NCBI GenBank assembly: GCA_016271365.2
Contig: CM057458.1
Coordinates: 197,504,501 to 197,568,500 of the forward strand
Direction of reading: 5' to 3'
DNA from: Neoceratodus forsteri
Lineage: Eukaryota; Chordata; Ceratodontiformes; Ceratodontidae
Length of the DNA: 64,000 nt
The notes below the pieces were generated by a model that was not told the DNA's origin, did no database searches, and saw nothing but the letters and a program-made list of their open reading frames with translations. How positions within the stretch are numbered: position 1 is the stretch's first letter; every line of letters begins with the position of its first letter. Below, in pieces: positions 54,430 through 64,000 of the stretch. Made by a program: the position numbers and the translations under genes.

Positions 54430-55013
54430 AGAGAAGCCCGGCCCTTGGCGCGGTTAGTTTCCGCTTGCGGCGCCCAGCGTACCAGTTCGGAAACGGACTC
54501 AGGTAGCTGGAGGGCGGTTGGGAGAGGGAGGATCGAGCGCCTAACGGCTGCCTCTCTCCTGGGAGGGAGGGATGCCTGTCCCGCTGCTTGATCGCCACCG
54601 GTGGACACGGGTGGTGTTGCAGGGGACCGATAAAGGTGGGAGCGTGGGCCGGAAACAGGCGGCGTATCGTTAGTGCGCCGCTCCTTGGTCTCCTAGAGCG
54701 CCATGTCCTGTGGGGGGACAAGAAAATCAGGAAGAGCACCTGGCGTGAAGGAGAGTAGACGGGTCCCGACTGCCCCAGATAACCTGAAACTGGGCTACTA
54801 GTGGCTGCCGCAGATGGACATACAGCGAGAGACTAATGGACTGGAGGGTGTAATAGGGGAGGTACCCCTCCTCCCCGCCGGGGTAGGCCGGCGGAGGTGG
54901 GGTCCAAGAGTGGCACCACGGTAGATACCCGGGGAGGGATTAGGGGAGCCCCAGTCTAGGGGTACCTGGAAGAAAAGATCCACCACGCCAGGAGAGTAGG
55001 AGGAAAAAAAAAA
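54430..55013 (+). mobile_element. GC-rich poly(A)-tailed retroposon, copy A, with 15-bp target duplication
   Basis: 584 bp with no plausible coding frame, GC-rich in an otherwise AT-neutral element, ending in A11 (55004-55014). AGAATCACCCCCCTC is identical at 54415-54429 and 55014-55028. Blocks shared with copies B and C: a GGCGC start near 54448, GTACCAGTTCGGAAACGGAC (54479 on), GAGGATCGAGCGCCTAACGG (54529 on), CTCTCTCCTGGGAGG (about 54553), and in copy B the 3' phrase AGGAGGAAAA. Poly(A) plus a 15-bp duplication indicate L1-type target-primed insertion of a polyadenylated or A-tailed RNA. I see no tRNA A/B boxes and no match to the 7SL, 5S, 7SK or rRNA sequences I know. It is either a SINE-like family or a recurrent retrocopy of a non-coding RNA. 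Confidence 0.75.
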
Positions 55014-55028
55014 AGAATCACCCCCCTC

Positions 55029-55960
55029 CACGTCCTCCCATGGAGGGAGGGTCATAGAAAGGTGTAGCTCGCAGGCCCTGTAATCCAGAACGTGGCCTTG
55101 ACAACACCAGCCCCAAAAGACTAGGGGGTTAGTGCCAGAGGCAGTGCCATAACTGGAACAGAATCTGATGTTGGGGAAAGCCCAGGCACCAAGGGTAGCA
55201 CAGAGGCTGATGCTGGAGCTGGCATTGAGTCAGGCGCTGAAAAGCCTAAACCTTGCACCAGCCCTGGTGCCAATGACTCAGCCAGCACTGAAGTCACTGA
55301 CAGTGGTACTGCGTAGGGTGCAGCCACTGGGACAGGAGCTAGCGGCGAGGTCACCAGCAAGGGTCCTGCGGCTGCTGCTGGAGCCAAATGCTCTACATGG
55401 CTTGAAGGCCCCTTCCACAGTTCCAGTTCCACTGGCCCCGAATAGCCAGGGACAGGCAAGTGAGCCAGACACTGCACCCACTGCTCCCTAGGAGCTGCCC
55501 AAATGGTGGAACTGCCCACTGGAGTCCCATTTACTGACAGGGAGAGGCTCTGGGCCTGAGACCGCAATCTTCTAGTACCAGAGGCCCCAGTGATGCCGAT
55601 GGTGCCAGTGAGGGCCTCTGGCTCTGGGAGACTGAGGATCTCGGGGCAGACCTCACAGTGGCGATATCGAGCTTTGTCATTTGTTTCCCTTCTGATGATA
55701 AGGTGAAGAACTAAAGGCTGAGTGGCGCTGAGAACCCGACTTGGATTGGGAACAGGTCTGCTTTATTTTTGTGCTTCTTGGAAGACTGGCTTTCCTCCTG
55801 AGTCCAGTACTGCCCATTGTTAAAATGCAAGTGGACTGTATTCGGCCCTGCTGCTGAAGCAGCTTGCCTGAGAAGGCTCCCCACTGTCGGCTTCCATGGC
55901 CAATGACTGTTGACTTGGTAGGGCTGTGAGAGACTGACAGAAATGTTTTTGTAAAATCAC
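55029..55960 (-). pseudogene. DIRS H gag, N-terminal part
   Basis: The open frame 55121-55567 (148 codons) is Ala/Pro/Ser-rich (PAPASASVLPLVPGLS and similar), like the 15200-15600 region. Upstream, KARYRHCEVCPEILSLPEPE near 55620-55670 has a Cys pair where other DIRS gag genes have a knuckle. Ser-rich basic stretches extend to about 55960. The leader and terminal repeat follow. Confidence 0.5.
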
Positions 55961-56089
55961 TAAAGTAACACAAAAATAAACTCTAGCTTTAAACACTAAA
56001 ATTGAACAGAACTGAATGCTGCTGTCATATATATGTGAAGTTCTGACTTCCAGCGGGTGAGCGATGTCAATGATGTGTACTCGACGGTG

Positions 56090-56285
56090 GGGGAAAAAAA
56101 GTAACTGAGGCAGTTGAAGCCTATTGCAAACAATACAGCATGAGCCAGTCTCATGGTGCTACATGTGCGCAGCTTGTCTTGGCGCCAGTCCTCCTGTAAA
56201 GTTCTTGCTCCTGCAGGGTCGTAGTGCCTCCAACTAAGACCCACTAGCACAAGTCAATGGAGAAAACTGATTCCTGACAGATCCT
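56090..56285 (-). repeat. DIRS H right terminal repeat
   Basis: Inverse of 47150-47330, with shared blocks CAGCATGAGCCAGTCTCATG (56136), the CAGTCCTCCTGTAAAGTTCT phrase (56187) and AAGACCCACTAGCACAAGTC (56235). The arms have diverged and carry small indels. To the right the sequence is unrelated to any element I recognise. Confidence 0.7.
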
Positions 56286-56289
56286 GCAA

Positions 56290-57271
56290 TTTGAATAAAA
56301 TTTGAAAGAAAGGATATGGGAAAAATGTATCTATTGCGGTTTCTTTGCGGAAGTTGAAGTGAGCTGATGCTCTTCATTGAATGGAAGACTGAAACTGGGG
56401 AAAAGAGCCTCACGATCACTGACTTCCTGGTACTTATGAAGGAAAAAATCTGCATAATATTCCTGTCTCTTTTAACTAATTGGAGAATGACACATAGTAC
56501 AGAATTACCCTACAGCAGAAAGATACATCTGAAAAACACAAACACTGCTTTCTTTGACAAGAAATTCTATCATACTAATTTCTTTTTTTTTTCGTCTGCT
56601 TCCAATTTTGTCACACAGTGATTCATAACTGCTGGGTAATTAGGTCATCCTACTAGGGACATTGCCACAGTCACAAAGACGACATCATCCCAGAACCCTG
56701 TCTGTATTAACATTCTAGACAGTTATGGCTCATTTGCGCTACCACTATGCAGTTCATTGACAAAGTTATATTAAGATCATTTTTTTTTTTAAGGTTCTGT
56801 CCTATCTTGAGATTTAATAATCAGTTACAGCCCTCAATCGTAGCCCTTTGTGTAATATCTTTGTTCAACATACTCACATATGCTCACTTCAGTGCTGTGC
56901 TCCTGTGTTCTCATTTGCAAATGATTTGACATCCCTTCTCCCTATAAACTTCACTTTTTACCTCAACATCACATGAGAATTATATAAATGAACACAGCAA
57001 AGACATAACATTTTTGTGCCTGAAAAACATTTAACTTGTTACAAAACCAACTGCGAGAATTTCATACACCGGAAGCACACTCTCATAGAGAGAAAAACTC
57101 TGAGGTACAAACCAGTGACAACGGAACAAAAACTAAAAAAAATACATTAAGCCTGAAAGAATTATTCTTTCTATATCATTCTGCATTGTCTTTGAGTTAT
57201 TCAGAAATGCTGGGCTGTAAGAAACAATAAACCACATCCTCACTGGGAGGGGGAGATTTTTCTGATTTCAT
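56290..57271. other. No element recognised
   Basis: AT-rich, with T- and A-runs (56582, 56778, 57135) and short chance frames only. No RT, LTR or tail motifs. Like 44900-47095 it may be older single-copy sequence between insertions. Confidence 0.4.
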
Positions 57272-57900
57272 AATATACGAACATATGAAGAAGCCAGCAG
57301 AAGAAGGCCATTTGGTCTATCAAGTCTACTCGTACTGCAGGGTTCACAGCTTGAGCTACTGTCCCTGCCCTCCTTCCCCACTCCTTCCATCCTCTCTACC
57401 CATGCTCCTTACCTTCCCCCATGCCTATGCCATCCTCTCTTAAAGCTGCCCACTATCTTCAATGAGATGACCTCTTCTGGCAGCACTTTCCAAGTTTCCA
57501 CCACCCTCTTTGTGAAGAAGTGCTTCCTGACCTCCCTCCTAAATATCCCACTCTCCAGCTTAAGACTGTGTCCCCTCATGTTATGGTTGTCATTCAGCTT
57601 AAAGAGATTCTCCTTATCAACCTTATTTATCCCTTTCAAGTACTTGAATGTCCCAATCATGTCCCCTCTCTCTCCTATTTTCCAGGGAGTACATGTTCAG
57701 TGCCCTCAACCTCTCTTCATATGCCTTACTCTAATGACCAGCTATCATTTTTGTAGCCCTCCTCTGGAGCTTCTCCAGCAGATTAATGTCCTTTCTGAGG
57801 TGTGGGCACCAGTACTGAACTCCACACTCTAGATGCGGCCTTATCAGTGACCTGTACAAAGGCAGTATGACCACCTCTCTCCTACTACCGATCCCCCTAG
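57272..57900 (-). pseudogene. CR1 LINE, 3' end
   Basis: Thumb and 3' end on the minus strand: REVVILPLYRSLIRPHLECG (about 57830-57890), YWCPHLRKDINLLEKLQRRA (about 57755-57815), DMIGTFKYLKGINKVDKENL (about 57605-57665), EVRKHFFTKRVVETWKVLPE (about 57480-57545). The 3' end at about 57272 has the TTCGTATATT-type terminal phrase also found at 32588. It continues upstream at 60393 after the nested LINEs. Confidence 0.75.
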
Positions 57901-57904
57901 ATAT

Positions 57905-60392
57905 GATGATGATGACAAAAATTTTATTTTTAAACAGAATACAAACTGTTGGGTTAAGGCCCATTTTCAACAGTGTCCTGTGGATTCTTTCTCCCATATC
58001 AAACACTCATTCATCAATAATATTGAAAAAGTTTCTAACTAACAATGACATACATTGATACTTCACTCACACTATTATACAGACATATTGCACATGTAAT
58101 TTAAAAAAAATAAAATAATCTAATATTGAGTCACTCAATAGCTATCTACTAGTTGAAACAAGTTCAATTCTCATAAAAATAACTTTTCAGAGCTTTTTTA
58201 AACTGAAGATGTCCGTGAATTAATTTTATTTCTCTAGGTAATTTATTCCAATGGGCCTCAAGGTTGTTCTGCAGGGTAGTATCCCCTAATCTACTCCTAG
58301 ATTTTACATTAGGTATATATAACTCGGAGTACCTTAGGGAAGTGGTTAATAGTCATGAGGATCCTAATAAGATATGTTGATTTAGGGGATGTGTATGCAT
58401 GTTATAAATCAATGTGTGGCACCAAATCAACCAACAATATAGTTGTTTTGAGGCTGGGTACAACCACCCGAGATTTCCATATATTTTACAGTGGTGAGTT
58501 CCAAATTTAGCATTAGATACAAATCTGTCAAGCCTATAATATGCCCAGTCTATTTTATTTAAATAAATCTGAGGAGAATTCATATATAGGCTGGACCTAT
58601 ATTCCAGGACAGGGATTAACAATTGATTCACCAACCTTTCCCTTGTTTTGGTTGTGAAGCAACCAGACAACCTCCTCAAGGCTCCCAATCTCTGATTAAC
58701 TTTACTTACTTGATGACAAATATGTTCGGAATATTTTAATCTTGAATCTACTAACACCCTTAAATATCTATAGGACTTTACATTTACTAATTGAGTACCA
58801 TCAATCAATCTTAATTGTAACAAAGGCATCTCAGACTTTCTCACACCTGATGTAAAAGTCATACATTGGATGTTTTTAATACTTATTTGCAAGGCAGAAT
58901 TAACAATATCAATAACAATATCAGCTCTCCATTAAAACCAAGCAAGGAATCACCCTCGAACAAGTTCATACCTTCAAATACCTCGGCCTCACCCTCGACT
59001 GTAATCTCTCCTATGTCCCACACATCAATAACATGGCAAAAGTAGCCAACACCAGGATGGGCCTTCTATTCCGACATAGGAAACATCTAACCCCAGAAGC
59101 TCTGTCCATAGCTGTCCAGAGCTCCATCATCAGCATCATTGACTACGGTCTCATTATCTATGGATCTGCCACACCCTCATCTCTCAGGCGTGTTTCGACT
59201 TCCCTCAATCAAGCCTGCCAACTCGTTACTGGTTTCCACCGTCTCACCCACACCTGCAACCTCTACTCCAAAACAGGCTGGCTGCAACTGAACAACCGAA
59301 TCAAATACCAAACCTGCATCACTGCTAAGAAAATCATGATGAGAAAGGCACCACCAGGAGTCAGCACCCTTCTCAAACCCAAAATCACCAACTGCAACAC
59401 CAGGAGCTCTAAGCCCCAAATCCTTCAAATCCCCCGCTGCCGCATGTCCCAAGGCCAAAGATCATTTGCATACAGGGCTCCGTGTTGGCTGAATGAGCTC
59501 TCTAGTGACACCTCATCCACAGCAACGCTTGGAGCATTCAAAAAAAAGCTCCGCCACTCCATAACTGGCACGTCCACCTGTGCTTGCACCCCATAACATC
59601 TTCATTCCCTACACTGCTTCTTGCACTTACCTGTCCAATGCAGCTTCTAATGCACTTGCCCTGTGTCTGTCCTGACAAGGCCCCTCGGCTGCCTCACCCT
59701 GACCCTCTACACCTATGTCTTCCCCTACTCTCAGCCCTCTCCCCTTCTTGCCCTCTTCCTCCTATTGTTTCTTGAGTTACCCATCACTCAGTCTGATTTT
59801 GTCAAGCAAAGTTACTGTCTAAAACCATGTACCTGTAGCTGTTTCATGTTTTAGTGTCTGTTACCCTGTAACCAGCATGACGTGGAACCTTTGTAAAAGA
59901 GCCTTGGCTCAAAGGTACTTTGTAATCCTAGACACAAATAAATAAATAAAAATAAAAACGAACCACTCCTCCATGTGAAACAGATCAATCTGCTGCTGCT
60001 TTTCCAATTGATCATAGCTATCAGCCGATGACACTAATACAGTGTCATCGGCGTATAGCCAAATTTCACTCATAGATATTGTTGATACAATATCATTAAC
60101 ATAAATGTTGAACAATAGCGGACCCAATATTGAGCCTTGGGGTACCCTTCTCCCAACTCCTACCAAATCTGAAACAGCTGTTCCTATGGAGACACACTGA
60201 TATCGATCAGATAGGTAAGACTTAAACCAGTGCAAGGGTTCTTCCAATACTCCTACTATACATAATCTTTCCATCACCTTACAATGATCCACCAAATAAA
60301 AAGCCTTACTTAGATCCATGAACACCGCACCAGTCCTTTGACCCGGATCTAAAGATATTGCAACAAGACTATTGAAGTCTACTAGTGCGGTG
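57905..60392 (-). mobile_element. L2-like LINE X, 5'-truncated, inserted in CR1 and itself interrupted
   Basis: Minus-strand RT in two parts. At 59958-60392: DPGQRTGAVFMDLSKAFYLV (first catalytic Asp, about 60290-60350), VGRRVPQGSILGPLLFNIYV (about 60100-60165), YADDTVLVSS (about 60030-60065). At 57905-58920: ALQISIKNIQCMTF (about 58855-58900), SYRYLRVLVDSRLKYSEHI (about 58720-58785), NQRLGALRRLSGCF. The 3' end at 57905 is a short (TCATCA)-type tail. It sits between CR1 blocks KANKVLRC (60393) and GSRREVV (57895), so it entered the CR1 thumb. Confidence 0.7.
58921..59957 (+). mobile_element. L2-like LINE, plus strand, nested in LINE X
   Basis: RT thumb and C-terminal end: QGITLEQVHTFKYLGLTLDC (about 58947-59003), an open frame 59033-59596 (187 codons) with MGLLFRHRKHLTPEALSIAV, IIDYGLIIYGSA and the tail block SQGQRSFAYRAPCWLNELSS, the counterpart of SKGAGAFGHAAPQAWNSLP in the 38870-43139 copy. 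A 3' untranslated part and (AAAT)n end follow at 59932-59957. 5'-truncated; about 1.04 kb. Flanking LINE X sequence is continuous across it. Confidence 0.75.
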
Positions 60393-60895
60393 CATCTCAG
60401 CACCTTGTTTGCCTTTGCTGCTGCTTTCTTGCATTGTTTGGAGTGCTTCAGGTCACTAGTAATCATCACCCCCCCAGGTCCTTCTCCTCCTCTGATGCAG
60501 ATACTTGGACTCCACCCAGGTAATACTCTGCCCTGGGATTCCTGGCTCCAATATGCATAACTTTGCAATTCATGGCATTGAAGCCAAGCTGCCAGATCCT
60601 GGACCACCTCCCTAGCTTTTCCAGATCTTCCTGTAGGTCCTGTATCCCTTCAGCTTTGTCCACTCTTCCACAGAGCTTGGTGTCATCTGCGAATAGACAC
60701 ATTTTGTCCTTAATGCGATCTCTTATGTCATTGATAAAGACATTGAACAACACCGGCCCCAACACCAAGCCCTGCGGGACCCCACTGGTTACCTCTTTGG
60801 TGCCAGATAGCTCTCCCCCACAAGCACCCTCTGGGTTCTGTCCCTTACTATATGCTATATGCTCATGTTCTGACAGCCACTTGCAACACTTTGTC
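60393..60895 (-). pseudogene. CR1 LINE, RT part upstream of the nested LINEs
   Basis: Minus-strand [20 protein letters not shown] (about 60740-60800), FADDTKLC with FADD intact (codons 60682-60693), WSRIWQLGFNAMNCKVMHIG (about 60555-60615), and SKQCKKAAAKANKVL (about 60400-60445). Most of it is open in one frame (60466-60900, 144 codons). It is 5'-truncated at about 60895. With 57272-57900 it makes one CR1 of about 1.1 kb. Confidence 0.75.
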
Positions 60896-60899
60896 CCCA

Positions 60900-61454
60900 A
60901 AAGCTGTTATCAGCAGAAATGTGAATGTCCAATCCATAATGTTTTGTCAAGGTATGCAAAGATCAAGGCCTACTTTTTATAATTCAGACAGACGCTCCTG
61001 CTCTTTCCACAAAGGATGCTGCAAAAGCTGTGGTCAAATGGGCTTTGATCAAGACTGATGTATTCAGTTTTGCTGCCATGTAAACCTTTGCTGTAAATGA
61101 TCTGACCCGCCTAATCATGGTGGCCTTGCAGGCCATCTGATCTTTCTTTGCTGTGCTATACAGAACTAATAGGTTATATGATCAACCAAACAACTGTGTT
61201 CTTACTAAACAAAGTTTTGACTGCCCTGCGATCAAACCTGTTTCTATCAATGGTTGGTTTCAGGAAGAAAAGCAGAGCAGATTAACCTTTTGGTTACCAT
61301 GAGAATCTGTACTTTTGGGTAGAAATATATTTACAGTACAACCTTACCTTGAAGAAAGACGAGATAAAACTCCTTACATGAAAGCCTAGTGCTTGCTAGC
61401 CCATATCATGGAACATATAACTACTAAGCAGATTAACCTCTTGGCTAATATGAG
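60900..61454. other. No element recognised
   Basis: No coding motif or repeat seen. AAGCAGATTAACCTCTTGG at about 61425 resembles GAGCAGATTAACCTTTTGG at about 61275, a possible short duplication about 150 bp apart. Otherwise unremarkable. Confidence 0.4.
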
Positions 61455-61989
61455 AAATGAAAATTACTTACCTACCGTAATTTTTGATCTTCTTGGACAA
61501 GTCTTCACCGTTTATTCATACTTCTGGGTTCTAGCCAGAGGTGCTAGGACACTACGGGAGCCAAAAATTTTCAGGAGGGCCGAGCGGCCGTGGTAGGACC
61601 GCACATGAGCGGCACCATGAGATTAGCTCGTGCCTGTGTAGGATTCCTCTGCGTCGATCCTCCAACCACCTCAGCACCTTTTTTTACTGAGGAGGTGCAA
61701 CGTAATAAAACAAGAAAACACCTAACCTAACAAGGGCATAAGATAGCCCTTTTAACCCATATAAGAAGGGTCAATTAAAACAATGTGTTCACAGCCCAAC
61801 CAACAAGGGAGTGAAGATCAGGAACAGAATGAGTGAGCCTGGGGGATGATGGGTGGGCATATGAAAAAAGGTGAAGACATGTCCAAGAAGATTAAGAATT
61901 ATGGTAAATACATAATTTTCAGATCTTCCTGGACTTAAAGTCTTCACAGTTTATTCATACTTCTCGGTTAGATTACCAAGCTAAATCAA

Positions 61990-62439
61990 TCTCCTGAGCA
62001 GGACAGCAAGAGACAGAGATCACTCAGGACAGAACTGCATTAAGGATTGTCCTGCTAAAGGAAGCATGCTGGCTGGCATGGACATCCAGAATGTAGTGCT
62101 TCACAAAAGTGTGCACTGAGCTCCACGTAGCTGCTTTGCAAATATCGGCAATAGGAACAGGGCACAACTCTGCCAAGGGCACAGCAACTGCTGTAGTCGA
62201 GTGGGCATGTACCTGGCCTTCCTACCTGTCCTGTGCCTTGGAGTAGCAGTGTTGAAGACATGCTACTGACCATGCAGAAATACACCTAATGCCAACAGGC
62301 TGACCCAGCTGAGGCATGCTAAAAGATACAAACAGTTGCTTGGATTGCATATCTTTTTCATTCTGTCACTGTAGAATTGCAGAACCCCGGTAACATCCAG
62401 TGAATGAAGGGAGTGCTCTCCTTTTTTGAGGTGTTGTTG
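61990..62439 (-). pseudogene. DIRS I tyrosine recombinase, C-terminal piece
   Basis: QQHLKKGEHSLHSLDVTGVL (about 62370-62435) is the counterpart of NQGEYLLHTSDVHRIL in element A. Downstream LQQLLCPWQSCALF (about 62150-62200) and AKQLRGAQCTLL (about 62105-62140) correspond to the helix before the Tyr. The nucleophile Tyr region is frame-broken near 62080-62105. Ends at the complementary region. Confidence 0.55.
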
Positions 62440-63144
62440 AGGCACAGGTCAGGAAGCATAGGAAACACCAGGAGCAGTTCTAAAATTCACCAAAAATATT
62501 TATTTACAGTAGCAGTAACATTAAAAAATAAACTTGTTCAGAATAACTACATACAGAGGAGAAATGAAATATTTTTTTCTTTCAGTCTCTGTGTCCCTTT
62601 TCTCCTTTTTCCAAGCAACTGCAACGTAGCTCTTATAAGTCCTTTCAACCCCCATCCTTAGCAAGCATCCTGTTTTTGTAAATATCAGGCAGGAGCTGCT
62701 AGAACACAGTGTTCTTCAGCTGAGAGGTCCCATTTCCACAGCTTTTGCAAAAGGCTTAAAAGCTGAACTCTGGTAACCTTTAGCTTCCAACAGCTTTTTG
62801 CAGTCATCTCAAATTATAATTATTTACATTTCAACAGTAATACTATATATTTTCCAAACACAAGGGATCTCAATATCAGTTACATTTTCATACAATGATT
62901 TACACATATTTTTATATCAGCAGATCCAGATACGCAAGGGAGAAAAACAGACAGCAAGAGAAAACTGAGAGACAATGAGAGGCACAGAACTGTGAGCCTG
63001 TTGGGTTGATCAAGTCTGAGGTCTCACAGGAAAATAGGTTGTGCAGGCAGACAGACAGACAAACAAATGGACAGGAAAGGACAGATCTTTGCATTTTAAA
63101 CACTTTCTCTAACAACTGGGACAGGGTCCTATTCTACCCTATTG
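62440..63144. mobile_element. Unclassified 705-bp insertion in DIRS recombinase
   Basis: The recombinase reads SPYLL and NFLMQ up to 63145 and resumes QHLKKGE at 62439, so the sequence between is an insertion. TGTTG (62435-62439) and TATTG (63140-63144) may be a 5-bp duplication with one change. The minus strand has AATAAA-type signals near 62500-62530, close to its 3' end, as in an LTR. There is no coding. A solo LTR is the simplest reading but I cannot confirm the TG...CA ends. Confidence 0.45.
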
Positions 63145-64000
63145 CATGAGGAAGTTAATGAAGTAAATAGGGAGAAGCAAAGGCTGTTTTGAGGTGAAAG
63201 TCTGAAACCACTTTGGGCAGGAATTTAGGGTGAATACAGAGTACCACCTTGTCCTCATTAAAGACGTGTAAGGGGGTCCTGTGATCAAAGCATGGATTTC
63301 AGGGACCCCACAAGCGAAAGTGACAGCCACTAAGAAGGCTGTCTTCCAGGTCAGAAGTCTCAATGTTCAGGTAGCTAGCAGCTCAAAGGGTTTACGGGTG
63401 AGCAATCTAACACCAGGTTAATATCCCATGTGGCCACCAGTCTACTGACTGGGGGTTAGTGTGTAGGATACCTTTTAGGAATCTCTTGATGAATGGTAAC
63501 TGAGCCAGTGACATCTTCTGTACTGGCTCAAGATAGGCCAAACTTGCACAGAGGTATACCTTCACTGCCAAGTACTGCAGACCTGAATTCGACAGTTCCA
63601 AGAGGCACTCCAACACCTTACTTGGTGGGCAACAGAAAGGGTCCAGATGGGACTTTGCACACCAGATGGAGAAGCATTTCAACTTAGCTGCGTAAGCCTT
63701 CTTGGTGGAAGGCTTATGTGCGGCTAAGAGGATTTCTGCAATTGTCTGGGAAATCTAAAACCTGCCCACTTCTTTCTCCTCAGGAGCCTGGCATGGAGAT
63801 GAAGGGAGCACAGGTTGGGATGGACCAAAGATTGCTGTGTCAGAAGGTTCACTCATAGAGGGAGTTACCTCAAGGGAACTTCTGACAGCCTGGTGGTCAA
63901 TGGAAATCATATCTGTTGAGGCCAGAATGGGACAATAAGAATCATCTTGCCTCCATGCCTCCAACTTGAGCAGCACCCTCTGAACTAAAGGAAGAGGATG
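63145..64000 (-). pseudogene. DIRS I tyrosine recombinase, N-terminal and catalytic part
   Basis: Linker DDSYCPILASTDMISIDHQA (about 63880-63945), core-binding WCAKSHLDPFCCPPSKVLEC (about 63610-63665), VYLCASLAYLEPVQKMSLAQ (about 63500-63565), the block FIKRFLKGILHTNPQ (about 63450-63500), and the catalytic segment MRLLTWKTAFLVAVTFACGV (about 63300-63363), where the Arg after SA is replaced by Cys-Gly in this reading. Two or more frame breaks. Confidence 0.65.

Larger units (their letters stand above)
47095..56285 (-). mobile_element. DIRS element H with both inverted terminal repeats
   Basis: The right arm (about 56090-56262) and left arm (about 47150-47330) are inverse copies. ATGAGCCAGTCTCATG, GGCGCCAGTCCTCCTG (GGTGCCAGTCTTCCTG), and GACCCACTAG are shared in reverse order. 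On the minus strand the order is repeat, gag (55960-53440), RT (53440-52240), RNase H (52240 and 49270-48800), recombinase (48780-47640), internal complementary region (47510-47600), repeat. Removing the CR1 (49273-52219) and two retroposons (53087-53420, 54430-55013) leaves about 5.3 kb, a normal DIRS length. All coding parts are degenerate. Confidence 0.75.
61455..64000 (-). mobile_element. DIRS element I, 3' part, running off the window
   Basis: Terminal repeat at 61455-61700 (starts with GAAAATTACTTACCTACCGT; contains CTTCACCGTTTATTCATACT) and internal complementary region at about 61890-61975 (ATACATAATTTTCAGATCTT; CTTCACAGTTTATTCATACT). Then minus-strand recombinase up to the window edge. 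Same subfamily as element H by these blocks. The matching right arm is outside the window. A 705-bp sequence is inserted at 62440-63144. Confidence 0.7.

Overview
The window is vertebrate nuclear DNA built almost entirely of transposable elements. I found no host gene, tRNA, rRNA or CRISPR array that I can support. The mix of families is CR1 LINEs (one with an ORF1 esterase), L2-like LINEs, a 5'-truncated L1, DIRS tyrosine-recombinase retrotransposons, a Penelope-like GIY-YIG remnant, a Gmr1-type Ty3/gypsy element, palindromic DNA transposons and short retroposons. This mix suggests a non-mammalian, non-avian vertebrate: a turtle- or tuatara-like reptile, an amphibian such as a caecilian, or a lungfish. 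I cannot name the species from sequence alone. Almost every reading frame is broken, so the coding features are pseudogenes of mobile elements.

Layout. 1-7650: three DIRS elements end to end: A (tyrosine recombinase, +), B (RNase H plus recombinase, +) and C (an internally deleted gag-only element, -, with its inverted terminal repeats). 7660-14640: old CR1/L3-like LINE pieces, two palindromic MITE-like elements (8636-8790, 9203-9433), and a long palindromic DNA transposon (10098-12983) carrying an L2-like fragment. 14690-16720: Penelope remnant, DIRS gag-like stretch, LINE scrap. 16720-27630: a nearly full-length CR1 split by an LTR element (20052-26295), which is itself split by a 5'-truncated L1 (23157-23795). 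27630-44900: a head-to-tail chain of DIRS elements D, E and F on the minus strand, broken by a CR1 (33250-36030), a tRNA-like SINE (about 36715-37010) and an L2-like LINE (38870-43139).

44900-47095: no recognisable element. 47100-56285: one DIRS element with both inverted repeats (element H, -), carrying a CR1 (49273-52219), which itself carries a 194-bp insertion with a perfect 14-bp target duplication, plus two copies of a GC-rich poly(A)-tailed retroposon. 57272-60895: a CR1 split by an L2-like LINE that is split by another L2-like LINE. 61455-64000: DIRS element I, running off the window.

Three results stand out. First, the LTR element has integrase upstream of reverse transcriptase, the copia-like order described for Gmr1 elements. 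Second, a GC-rich, non-coding, poly(A)-tailed retroposon family is present in three copies (13219-13715, 53087-53420, 54430-55013), one with a perfect 15-bp target duplication. I do not recognise this family. Third, the nesting gives an explicit relative chronology at several places.
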